Part shown: positions 7,483 to 15,401 of the stretch, one piece after another
Layout: each line of letters begins with the position of its first letter
Numbering within the stretch: position 1 is the stretch's first letter
Assembly (NCBI RefSeq): GCF_002091475.1
Contig: NZ_BCTR01000062.1
Coordinates: forward strand, 1-39,596
Direction of reading: 5' to 3'
Length of the DNA: 39,596 nucleotides
Source: Sphingomonas azotifigens NBRC 15497
GTDB taxonomy: Bacteria; Pseudomonadota; Alphaproteobacteria; Sphingomonadales; Sphingomonadaceae
Program-made: the position numbers and the translations under genes
The notes under the pieces: model-generated
The model's database searches: none
Told to the model about the DNA's origin: nothing
Seen by the model: only the letters and a program-made list of their open reading frames with translations

Positions 7483-9051
7483 ATGCGGATGTGGGGTGTG
7501 GCGATGCTGGCACTGGTAGCGACCAGCCCGGCGCTGGCGCAGGTGCAGGTGGTGGAAGTGCCGGCCACCAAGATCGCCGCCGATCTCGCCTCGGGCAAGA
7601 CCAGCAGTGTGGCGGTGACCGCCGCCTATCTTGCCCGTATCGCAGCGATGGACCAGAAGGGGCCGACGCTGCGCGCAGTGATCGCGGTGAGCCCCGATGC
7701 GCTTGCCCAGGCGCGGGCCAGCGATGCGCGGCGCAAGGCGGGCAAGCCGCTCGGCCCGCTCGACGGCGTACCGGTACTGATCAAGGACAATATCGAGACG
7801 CGCGAACTGCCGACCACTGCCGGCAGCCTCGCGCTCAAGGACAACCGCACCGGCCGCGATGCGCCGGTGGTCGCGCAGCTGCGCGCGGGCGGTGCGGTGA
7901 TCCTCGGCAAGACGAACCTCAGCGAATGGGCGAACATCCGCTCGGACCATTCGATGAGCGGCTGGAGCGCAGTCGGCGGGCTGGTGCGCAATCCCTATGC
8001 GCTCGATCGCACCAGCTGCGGCTCGTCGAGCGGGTCGGGTGCCGCGGCCGCGGCGAGTCTGGCGGCGGTGGCGGTGGGCACCGAGACCGACGGCTCGGTG
8101 GTCTGCCCTTCGGCGATGAACGGGCTGGTGGGGCTCAAGCCCACGCTCGGGCTGGTGAGCCGTAGCCATGTCGTGCCGATAAGCCACAGCCAGGACACGC
8201 CGGGGCCGATGGGGCGGAGCGTCGCCGACGTCGCGCTGCTCTTCTCGGCGATGGTCGGCGAGGATCCCGCCGATCCGGCGACCAAGGGCGCGAATGCCTG
8301 GCGCAAGGATTATGCGGCTGGCCTTGCCGCCGATGCGCTGAAGGGGATTCGGATCGGCTATTGGCGGCCGGAGATGGCCGACGATCTCGCCGCGCGTTTC
8401 GACAAGGCGCTGGACGAACTTCGCGCGGCCGGGGCGACGCTGGTCGAGGTCAAGATGCCCAAGCTGGACGGGCTGGGCGAGGCCGAGGGGCTGGTGCTCT
8501 ATACCGAACTCAAGGCCGATCTCGCGGCGTATCTGGCAACCACGCCGGCGGCAGTGAAGGTGCGGACGCTGGCCGATGTGATCGCCTTCAACCAGGCGCA
8601 TGCGGGCGAGGAGATGGCGTTTTTCGGGCAGGAGACCTTCGTAAAAGCCGAGGCGACCAAGGGCCTCGACGATCCCGACTACAAGGCGGCACGGGTCAAG
8701 TCGCAGCGGCTGGCGGGGCCGGAGGGGATCGACGCGATGCTCAAGGCGGCGGGTGCGCAGGTGCTGGTGACCCCCACCTATGGCACCCCCTGGCTGAGCG
8801 ACCCGGCGCATGGCGACCAGTTCGTCGGCCCCTCGGCCAGCGAGCTGCCGGCGGTCTCCGGCTATCCGCACCTCACGGTGCCGATGGGGCTGGTGAACGG
8901 GCTGCCGGCGGGGCTGTCGTTCATAGGCACGGCCTATGCGGACGGGCTGCTGCTGCGCGCGGGCTATGCCTATGAGCAGGCGAGCAAGGCGCGGGTGGCG
9001 CCGCAGTATCGCGCGACGATCCCGGCGGATCTGGGGCCGAGGGGGCGGTGA
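7483..9051 (+). CDS. Secreted amidase-signature-family hydrolase
   Basis: A 522-residue amidase. Residues 1-20 form a signal peptide ending in ALAQ, so the mature enzyme is periplasmic. The amidase-signature triad is visible: Lys101 in VLIKDN, the cis-serine within CGSSSGSG (about 180-186), and the nucleophilic Ser205 in GTETDGSV. Such enzymes hydrolyse amide bonds in peptides, aryl amides or urea-type compounds; the substrate cannot be told from sequence. It is not a GatA subunit, because of the signal peptide and the absence of GatB/C neighbours. The start MRMWGVAML was preferred over an upstream in-frame start because it opens the signal peptide. Confidence 0.92.
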   Translation: MRMWGVAMLALVATSPALAQVQVVEVPATKIAADLASGKTSSVAVTAAYLARIAAMDQKGPTLRAVIAVSPDALAQARASDARRKAGKPLGPLDGVPVLIKDNIETRELPTTAGSLALKDNRTGRDAPVVAQLRAGGAVILGKTNLSEWANIRSDHSMSGWSAVGGLVRNPYALDRTSCGSSSGSGAAAAASLAAVAVGTETDGSVVCPSAMNGLVGLKPTLGLVSRSHVVPISHSQDTPGPMGRSVADVALLFSAMVGEDPADPATKGANAWRKDYAAGLAADALKGIRIGYWRPEMADDLAARFDKALDELRAAGATLVEVKMPKLDGLGEAEGLVLYTELKADLAAYLATTPAAVKVRTLADVIAFNQAHAGEEMAFFGQETFVKAEATKGLDDPDYKAARVKSQRLAGPEGIDAMLKAAGAQVLVTPTYGTPWLSDPAHGDQFVGPSASELPAVSGYPHLTVPMGLVNGLPAGLSFIGTAYADGLLLRAGYAYEQASKARVAPQYRATIPADLGPRGR

Positions 9052-9067
9052 AGGGGATAACATTTAG

Positions 9068-9171
9068 CCCCTCCCCTTCAGGGGAGGGGTTGGGGTGGGG
9101 AAGTGTCTCACCGAGACCGACAGGCGTTCTGGAATCCCTCCACCCCCAACCCCTCCTCCAAGGAGGAGGGG
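9068..9171. repeat. Inverted pair of C/G-rich hairpin repeats at the amidase/gpmA convergent junction
   Basis: The left copy has a perfect 9-bp stem (9068-9076 with 9081-9089, loop TTCA) followed by TTGGGGTGGGG. The right copy is inverted, with a perfect 10-bp stem (9150-9159 with 9162-9171, loop AA) preceded by CACCCCCAACC. The right hairpin is followed on the plus strand by CTTAGATTTTAG, so it can serve as a terminator for the amidase gene. Same family and same inward-facing layout as at 1338-1492. Confidence 0.8.
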
Positions 9172-9184
9172 CTTAGATTTTAGA

Positions 9185-9871
9185 TCACCGCTCGCTCAGA
9201 TAATAGCGCTCGACCTCCTTCAGGTCCCCGTCCAGCTCGTACACGATCGGCTGGCCGGTGGGGATCTCCAGGCTGACGATGTCCTCGTCGGCGATCCCCG
9301 ACAAATGCTTCACCAGCGCGCGCAGCGAGTTGCCGTGGGCCGCGATCAGCACGCGCTTGCCGGCCTTGAGCTCGGGGGCGATGCGCTGTTCCCAATAGGG
9401 CAGCACGCGGGCGATCGTGTCCTTCAGGCTCTCGGTCTGCGGGATCGGGATGCCGGCATAGCGCGGGTCCTTGGTCAGGTCCCAGGGCGAGCCTGCCTCG
9501 GGCAGCGGCGGCGGTACGTCGAAGCTGCGGCGCCAGATCTTCACCTGCGCGTCGCCATGCTTGGCGGCGGTCTCCGCCTTGTCCAGGCCGGTCAGCCCGC
9601 CATAATGGCGCTCGTTGAGCCGCCAGTCCTTCTCTTCCGGCAGCCAGAGACGGTCCATCGCCTCCAGCGCCAGGTGCAGCGTCTTGATCGCGCGGCTCTG
9701 GAAGCTGGTGAAGCACTGGTCGAAGTCGAGGCCCTTCTCCTTCATCAGCGTGCCGGCGGCGGTCGCCTCGCGCACGCCCTGCTCGGTCAGGTCCACGTCC
9801 CACCAGCCGGTGAAGCGGTTTTCCAGGTTCCAGGCCGACTGGCCATGGCGGATCAGGACGAGGGTGGGCAT
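9185..9871 (-). CDS. gpmA: 2,3-bisphosphoglycerate-dependent phosphoglycerate mutase
   Basis: A 228-residue histidine phosphatase-superfamily enzyme interconverting 3- and 2-phosphoglycerate in glycolysis. The phosphohistidine is in LIRHGQSAWN (His9), followed by the ENRFTGWWDV segment specific to dPGM enzymes; the ERHYGGL motif and the second histidine in AAHGNSLRAL are present. Length fits the family. AAGGAG lies about 8 nt upstream of the ATG. It stands alone on the minus strand, divergent from the dienelactone hydrolase gene. Confidence 0.95.
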   Translation of the reverse strand: MPTLVLIRHGQSAWNLENRFTGWWDVDLTEQGVREATAAGTLMKEKGLDFDQCFTSFQSRAIKTLHLALEAMDRLWLPEEKDWRLNERHYGGLTGLDKAETAAKHGDAQVKIWRRSFDVPPPLPEAGSPWDLTKDPRYAGIPIPQTESLKDTIARVLPYWEQRIAPELKAGKRVLIAAHGNSLRALVKHLSGIADEDIVSLEIPTGQPIVYELDGDLKEVERYYLSER

Positions 9872-9947
9872 GGGCGTTCTCCTTGTAACTGCGCGTCGCC
9901 GTCCTTAGCGAAAGGGGCGACAGGGACAAGCGCAGGAGACGACACGC

Positions 9948-10673
9948 ATGGCATTGGTTCGACAGACGCTGGTCTATGAGGGCCCGGGCGGCCCGTTCGA
10001 GGGCGTGGCGGCATGGGACGATGCGGTTTCGGGCAAGCGGCCGGCGGTGCTCGTGCTGCCCAACATCCTCGGCCAGAAGGAAGAGGACAATGTGAAGGCC
10101 GACGCGCTGGCGGCGCTCGGCTATGTCGCGCTGGTCGCGGACGTGTATGGCCAGGGCAAGCGCACGACGCTGAGCGATCCCGAGATGGGGCGCTATATGG
10201 CCGAGCTCAACGCCGATCGCGGGCTGCTCCGCGCGCGGATGGAGGCGTCGCTGGCGGCGCTGACCGGCTTGGCGCAGGCAGATGGCGAACGCGCCGCTGC
10301 GATCGGCTTCTGCTTCGGCGGCAAGTGCGTGCTGGACATGGCCCGCGCCGGGCTGCCGATCCTCGGCGGCGTCTCGTTTCACGGCGTCTATGACCGGCCC
10401 GATTATGCCAGCGTGTCGCCGATCACGGCCAAGCTGCTGGTCTGCCATGGCTGGGAAGACCCGATCGCGCCGCCCCAGGTGACGGTCGCGCTCGCCCAGG
10501 AACTGACCGAGGCCGGCGCCGACTGGCAGCTCCACGCCTATGGCCATGCCGGCCACGCCTTCACCGATGTCAGCCGCAAGGATGGGCCGAACCCCAAGAT
10601 GGCGTTCGAGCCCAAGGCGGATCGCCGCAGCTGGCAGGCGATGACCAACTTCCTCGCCGAGCTGTTCGAATAG
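9948..10673 (+). CDS. Dienelactone hydrolase-family protein
   Basis: A 241-residue alpha/beta hydrolase. The cysteine nucleophile is in GFCFGGKC (Cys122), the acid in CHGWEDPIAPP and the histidine in HAGHAFTD near the C terminus, which is the Cys-Asp-His triad of dienelactone hydrolases. Early FEGVAAWD and VLPNILGQ segments fit the family. True dienelactone hydrolases open a lactone in chlorocatechol degradation, but no such pathway is nearby, so the substrate is unknown. AGGAG lies about 10 nt upstream. The next gene starts 1 bp after its stop, so the two form an operon. Confidence 0.9.
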   Translation: MALVRQTLVYEGPGGPFEGVAAWDDAVSGKRPAVLVLPNILGQKEEDNVKADALAALGYVALVADVYGQGKRTTLSDPEMGRYMAELNADRGLLRARMEASLAALTGLAQADGERAAAIGFCFGGKCVLDMARAGLPILGGVSFHGVYDRPDYASVSPITAKLLVCHGWEDPIAPPQVTVALAQELTEAGADWQLHAYGHAGHAFTDVSRKDGPNPKMAFEPKADRRSWQAMTNFLAELFE

Positions 10674-10674
10674 C

Positions 10675-11781
10675 ATGCACCGCCTGCGCGCCGCCTGGGA
10701 TGTCGTGCTGGGGCGCATCACGCCCCGCACCGTCGACGCCGCCGAGTGCGTCGTCTCGGTGCTGCTGGCGATCCTGGTGGCGCACGCGATCGGCGGCGAC
10801 AATGTCGCCTGGGCGGCGTTCGCCGGCTATATGGTGATGCGCGGCCATGCCAGCGAGACGGTGCTGCGCGGGCTGCTGCGGATCGTCGGCACGGTGGTGG
10901 GCGGGCTGCTCGCGCTGGGGCTGGCGCCTTTGGTCGCGAGCAGCTGGATCGGCAGCGCGCTTGCGATGGCGGCGGTGGGGACGCTCAGCCTCTATCGTGC
11001 GCTGACCGCGCGGCGATCCTATGCCTGGCTGTTCTTCGGCCTGACCTTCGCGATGGTGCTGCTCGACAAGATCGAGGCGCCGGCCACGGCGCTCAACCAG
11101 TTCGTGCTCAGCCGCATCCTGGAGACGGTGGCGGGCACGCTGGCCTGCATGGCCGTCAGCATCGTCTCGACCCTGACCGTGCGGCGGCGCTGGCCCGCCC
11201 CGCCGACGCCGCCGCCGCCCGTCGCGCTCTGGCATCCGGCGGCGTTCGCCCATGCCGCCCAGGCAGGCGTCGCGCTCGCGCTGCTGATCGGCGTGGCGCG
11301 GGCGCTGACCCTGCCGGCGCTGGCGCAGAGCGCGGTCGGCGTGATGGCGGTGATGCTGGTGCCGACGCAAGGGCTGGGAAGCGGCGGGCTGGTGCCGGTG
11401 AGCGTGCGGCTGGCGCAGCGCTTCGTCGGCTGCCTGGTCGGTGCGGCGATGGCGGCCTTGTGCCTGTTCGTCGCGCAGGGCCAGGCGCCGATCCTGGTGG
11501 CCGGCACCGCGATGGGCGTGGCGATCGGGCGCAGCATCGAGAATGGCCCGCACAGCTATCGCTATGTCGGCACCCAGTTCACCCTCGCCGTGCTCGTGAT
11601 GCTGGTGCCGGACAGCTATGCCGATGGCGACGTCACCCCCGGCATCGAGCGGCTGCTTGCGGTGCTGATCGGCATGGCGGTGTTGGAGCCGGTGCTGGTC
11701 ATCGGCCACTGGCTGGCCCCGCGCACCATACGGACAGGCTCGCCGGCGCCGCGCGGATTGGACGAGCCTGGCGGCGTGTGA
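10675..11781 (+). CDS. FUSC-family inner-membrane protein, putative aromatic-compound exporter
   Basis: A 368-residue polytopic protein with two halves, each starting with several hydrophobic helices (about 20-165 and 185-345), separated by a basic, proline-rich linker (VRRRWPAPPTPPPP). The motif FAGYMVMRGHASETVLRGLLRIVGTVVGG and its weaker repeat in the second half match the fusaric-acid-resistance (FUSC) family, where G..P-type helices repeat twice. Relatives export aromatic acids or weak organic acids. It is shorter than AaeB-type pumps and has no membrane-fusion partner here. Co-transcribed with the dienelactone hydrolase-like gene. Confidence 0.8.
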   Translation: MHRLRAAWDVVLGRITPRTVDAAECVVSVLLAILVAHAIGGDNVAWAAFAGYMVMRGHASETVLRGLLRIVGTVVGGLLALGLAPLVASSWIGSALAMAAVGTLSLYRALTARRSYAWLFFGLTFAMVLLDKIEAPATALNQFVLSRILETVAGTLACMAVSIVSTLTVRRRWPAPPTPPPPVALWHPAAFAHAAQAGVALALLIGVARALTLPALAQSAVGVMAVMLVPTQGLGSGGLVPVSVRLAQRFVGCLVGAAMAALCLFVAQGQAPILVAGTAMGVAIGRSIENGPHSYRYVGTQFTLAVLVMLVPDSYADGDVTPGIERLLAVLIGMAVLEPVLVIGHWLAPRTIRTGSPAPRGLDEPGGV

Positions 11782-11786
11782 AACTG

Positions 11787-11800
11787 TGCAAACGTTAACC
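11787..11800. promoter_or_regulatory. LacI-operator-like imperfect palindrome upstream of the TonB receptor
   Basis: TGCAAACGTTAACC is an imperfect palindrome centred on CG with an AAACGTTAA core, the shape bound by many LacI-family regulators. It lies about 115 bp upstream of the receptor start, in the 133-bp gap after the FUSC gene that must hold the receptor promoter; an AT-rich TTTTATAGA lies at about 11826-11834. No LacI-family gene is in the window, so this is a weak inference. Confidence 0.25.
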
Positions 11801-11914
11801 GAAGCAAAAGGGCAACGTCACCGTACTTTTATAGAAACGCCGCAGAAATGAAACCTGCGACCCCTAGCCGCGCCTTCGCTACCGCAACACGCACCAGACC
11901 TGGGGGGTCGCCGA

Positions 11915-14425
11915 ATGAAGATCCAGCACGCGCTCCGCGCGACGATTTCCGTCGCCGCGTTCCTCACCGCCGCAGCGATGCCCGCGCATGCGCAGGACAC
12001 CGGCACCGTCGCCGCCAACTCCGATGGCGGCAGCGAGGCCGACACTGCGAGCACGATCATCGTCACCGCCAAGACGACGCGTTCGGCCACCGCCATTTCC
12101 GCCGAAGAGATCCAGAAGATCCTGCCGGGCGTGTCGCCGCTCAAGGCGATCCAGACGCTGCCGGGCGTGCTCTACATCACCGCCGATCCCTGGGGGAATA
12201 ACGAGCAGAACGCCCAGATCTTCATCCACGGCTTCAATTTCCAGCAGCTCGGCTACACGATGGACGGGGTGCCCCTGGGCGATCAGAGCTACGGCAACTA
12301 TAACGGCCTGTCGCCGCAGCGTGCGGTGATCTCCGAGAATGTCGGACGTGTCGTGGTGACCACCGGTGCCGGCGATCTCGGCACCGCGTCGACCAGCAAC
12401 CTCGGCGGCACCGTCGAGACCTTCTCGGCCGATCCCGCCAAGACGCTGGGCGGTACGATCAACCAGACCGTGGGCAGCTACGGCACCTCGCGCACCTTCC
12501 TGCGGCTCGACAGCGGCGCCTTCGGCCCCGGCGGCGAGAACAGCGCCTATATCGCCGGCGTCCGCCAGCGCGCCCGCGCCTGGGACTTCAACGGCATCCA
12601 GGGCGGCTGGCAGGCCAACGCCAAGTTCGTCCACGACAACGCCGCGGGCAAGCTGACCGTGTTCTTCGACTATTCGGACAAGAAGGAGCCGAACGAGGAC
12701 GCGACCACCTTCTTCAAGCCGTCGGTTGGCGGCACGCCGGCGACGGCGGCACAGCTCTACACCCCGCGCACCCGCCCGTTCTTCTATTCGGACCTGGCGG
12801 GCATGCGCGCCTATATGGACCCGTTCGGCAACACGCCGGCGGGGCAGGGCGGCAACTACCGCAACTATTATTCGGACGCGCAGCGCACCGACTATCTGAC
12901 CTATGCGCGCTACGACGCCAAGCTGGGCGACCGGATCACCTGGTCCAACACCGGCTATTACCATCATAACGACGGCGTCGGTGTCGTCGCGGGTCCGCTC
13001 GGCCAGTCGATCACGGTGATCCAGGCCTATCTCGACCCGAACTACGCGACCGGCCCCAAGTACAAGTCGAACGCCAACGCCTCGGCAGCGCTGGTCGCCG
13101 CCACCGGCGGTTCGGGACTGGTGACCCGCACCACCGAATATCGTATCGATCGCGAAGGCGGCATCTCAAACCTCGATCTCGATCTGGGCGCGCATCAGGT
13201 TCAGCTCGGCGCCTGGTTCGAGCACAACAGCGCGACCCAGTGGCGCCGCTGGTATGGCCTGGATGTCAACAATCCCGATTCCAGCAGCCCCTATATCCGC
13301 CCGTCCAACCCGCTGTTCACCCAGTATCAGGGCGAGGCACGGGTCAACGTGCTCCAGCTCCATGTGCAGGATGCCTGGAAGGTCAACGAGCAACTGCGCG
13401 TCGAGGCCGGCGTCAAGACCAGCGCGCAATGGGCGAACGGCTGGTTCCCGGTGCAGCCCAAGGCGGGCTCGCTTTCCGGCCTGACCGGCAACCTGCCGAG
13501 CGGCCGGATCAACACCAAGAACTGGTTCCTGCCCTCGCTCGGCGCGACCTATGACCTCAACGGCCATGAGCAGCTCTACTTCAACGTCCAGAAGAACCTG
13601 CACCAGTATATGGCCTATCTGGGCGGCGGCTCGCTTTCGCCCTGGTTCACCGGCAGCCAGTCGGCGTTCGACGCCTTCGCCCAGCAGGGCAAGCCCGAAA
13701 CCAGCTGGACCTATGAGGCCGGCGTCCGCACGCATCGCAGCTTCGACGGGATCCTGAGCGGTATCGACGCGCAGGCGAACTATTACCACGTCACCTTCAG
13801 CAACCGCTTGCTGGCGATCAGCACCAATCCCGGCGGTATCGCCGGCGGTGCGATCACCGGCGGCACGTCGATCCTGGTCAACGTGGGCAGCGTGCATACC
13901 GACGGCGTCGATGCCGCGGTGACGCTCCACTTCGGCCGGGCGCTGTCGCTGTACAATGCGGTGTCGTACAACAGCTCGACCTACCAGAGCGATTACAGCT
14001 CGACCGCGCTCGGTATCGGCGCGGCGGTGCCGGGCTGCATCGGCGGCGGCGTGGTCAAGAGCGGCGTGGTGCCGACCTGCGGCAAGCAGGTGCCTGGGTC
14101 GCCGAAGTGGATGAACAAGTCGGTCGCAACGCTGTCGCTCGGCGCGTTCGACGTGCAGGCGACGGGCGACTTTGTCGGCCGCCGCTATGCCACCTACGCC
14201 AACGACACCAGTGTGAAGTCCTACTTCCTCACCTCGCTGCGCGTCGCCGCCAAGCTGCCCGCAGACATGGTGCGGCTGAAAAAGGCCGAGTTGAGCCTTA
14301 ACGTCACCAATGTGGCGGACGTGGGCGGCTGGTCGACCATCTCGGTGGGCTCGGCGACCAACAGCTATTCGGTGTACCCGATCGCGCCGCGGCAGTGGTT
14401 CCTGACCTTCTCCGCCGGGTTCTGA
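11915..14425 (+). CDS. TonB-dependent outer-membrane receptor
   Basis: An 836-residue receptor with a signal peptide (cleavage after PAHAQ, about residue 27), a TonB-box-like STIIVTA segment (about 46-52), a plug domain (about 55-165, with IFIHGFNFQQLGYTMDGVP) and a long beta-barrel ending in the outer-membrane C-terminal signature WFLTFSAGF. The plug's GDQSYGNYNGLSP and NLGGTVETFS segments are typical of sphingomonad receptors in this size class. It imports an unknown ligand using TonB energy. A run of six Gs about 9 nt upstream serves as ribosome binding site. It is convergent with the LytTR regulator and may be one of its targets. Confidence 0.93.
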   Translation: MKIQHALRATISVAAFLTAAAMPAHAQDTGTVAANSDGGSEADTASTIIVTAKTTRSATAISAEEIQKILPGVSPLKAIQTLPGVLYITADPWGNNEQNAQIFIHGFNFQQLGYTMDGVPLGDQSYGNYNGLSPQRAVISENVGRVVVTTGAGDLGTASTSNLGGTVETFSADPAKTLGGTINQTVGSYGTSRTFLRLDSGAFGPGGENSAYIAGVRQRARAWDFNGIQGGWQANAKFVHDNAAGKLTVFFDYSDKKEPNEDATTFFKPSVGGTPATAAQLYTPRTRPFFYSDLAGMRAYMDPFGNTPAGQGGNYRNYYSDAQRTDYLTYARYDAKLGDRITWSNTGYYHHNDGVGVVAGPLGQSITVIQAYLDPNYATGPKYKSNANASAALVAATGGSGLVTRTTEYRIDREGGISNLDLDLGAHQVQLGAWFEHNSATQWRRWYGLDVNNPDSSSPYIRPSNPLFTQYQGEARVNVLQLHVQDAWKVNEQLRVEAGVKTSAQWANGWFPVQPKAGSLSGLTGNLPSGRINTKNWFLPSLGATYDLNGHEQLYFNVQKNLHQYMAYLGGGSLSPWFTGSQSAFDAFAQQGKPETSWTYEAGVRTHRSFDGILSGIDAQANYYHVTFSNRLLAISTNPGGIAGGAITGGTSILVNVGSVHTDGVDAAVTLHFGRALSLYNAVSYNSSTYQSDYSSTALGIGAAVPGCIGGGVVKSGVVPTCGKQVPGSPKWMNKSVATLSLGAFDVQATGDFVGRRYATYANDTSVKSYFLTSLRVAAKLPADMVRLKKAELSLNVTNVADVGGWSTISVGSATNSYSVYPIAPRQWFLTFSAGF

Positions 14426-14446
14426 GGATTGGGGAGGGTGGGGGCT

Positions 14447-14585
14447 TCCCCCTCACCCTTCCGCCGCTTCGCGGCTCCCTCCCTCTCCCACAAGGGGAGA
14501 GGGAATTGGGCGCCATTTCTCCCTCTCCCCTTGTGGGAGAGGGAAGGGGCCCGCCGCCAAAGGCGGTGGGAAGGGTGAGGGGGAT
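14447..14585. repeat. Inverted repeat pair with perfect 25-bp arms at the TonB-receptor/LytTR convergent junction
   Basis: Bases 14480-14504 and 14520-14544 are exact reverse complements (25 bp, 15-bp spacer), and each arm also folds on itself through CCCTCTCCC/GGGAGAGGG-type pairing. Flanking CCCCTCACCCTTCC (left) and GGAAGGGTGAGGGG (right) extend the symmetry outward, with a third stem in each copy (CCGC/GCGG-like at 14462-14474, CCGCC/GGCGG at about 14552-14566). The block can form one long hairpin or cruciform, or two smaller hairpins, and lies between two converging stop codons. Confidence 0.85.
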
Positions 14586-14597
14586 GCCCCCCAAGAC

Positions 14598-15401
14598 TCA
14601 GTGGACGAAGCGCGCCACCACGTCACGATAGGAGCGCGACACCTTCACCTGCGCGCCCGAATTGAGCACCAGGAAGCATTCGCCATTGGTGTGCGGCTTC
14701 ACCTGGCGGACCAAGTCGAGATTGACGATCGTCGAGCGGTGCACCCGCTGAAAACGGCGCGGATCGAGCCGCTTCTCCAGATCCTTCATCGTCTCGCGCA
14801 GGATCAGCGTGTTGTCGCCGGTATAGATGCACATATAGTCGCCGGCCGCGTCGATCCGCTCGATCGTGTCGACGTCGACGCGGAAGATCTGGCCGCGATC
14901 CTTGATGTTGATCAGCTTCTCGAAGCGGTTCGAGGCCGGCTCGGTGCCGTCGGTGGCGGCCATTTCGTCGACCGCGTCGGGCGCCACTTCGGCGAGCACT
15001 TCCTTCAGCTTCTCCACTTCCTCCACGCCGCGCTTCTCGGCGAGGCGCTGGCGAACGCGGTCGAGCGTGTCGGCAAGGCGGGCCGGTTCGACCGGCTTCA
15101 TCAGATAGTCCACCGCCTGCGCCTCGAAGGCGCGGATGGCGTGGTCCGAATAGGCGGTGACGAAGACGAACAGCGGCGGTTCGACCTCCATCAGCCCCTG
15201 GATCACCGAGAACCCGTCAAACCCCGGCATCTGGATGTCGAGGAAAACAAGGTCCGGCTTGTGTGTCTTGATCGATCGGATGGCTTCGCGGCCATTGGAG
15301 CATTTGTCGATGATTTCGACATCCTCATGCTCCTGCAGCCGGAGCTCGAGCCCCTGAATCGCCAGGGATTCGTCGTCAACGAGGATGGTACGGATGGTCA
15401 T
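14598..15401 (-). CDS. LytTR-family response regulator
   Basis: A 267-residue two-component regulator. The N-terminal receiver domain (1-120) has the acidic pocket in LVDDESL, the phospho-acceptor Asp55 in VFLDIQMPG, the Thr/Ser in FVTAYSDH and the Lys in YLMKP. A variable acidic linker (about 125-165) leads to a C-terminal LytTR DNA-binding domain (about 165-265) with DYMCIYTGD, LRETMKDLEKRL, FQRVHRSTIVN and the final VKVSRSYRDVVARF. It would be phosphorylated by the kinase encoded directly upstream, whose stop overlaps this start by 4 bp. Targets are not evident, but the two flanking TonB receptor genes are natural candidates. Confidence 0.93.
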   Translation of the reverse strand: MTIRTILVDDESLAIQGLELRLQEHEDVEIIDKCSNGREAIRSIKTHKPDLVFLDIQMPGFDGFSVIQGLMEVEPPLFVFVTAYSDHAIRAFEAQAVDYLMKPVEPARLADTLDRVRQRLAEKRGVEEVEKLKEVLAEVAPDAVDEMAATDGTEPASNRFEKLINIKDRGQIFRVDVDTIERIDAAGDYMCIYTGDNTLILRETMKDLEKRLDPRRFQRVHRSTIVNLDLVRQVKPHTNGECFLVLNSGAQVKVSRSYRDVVARFVH

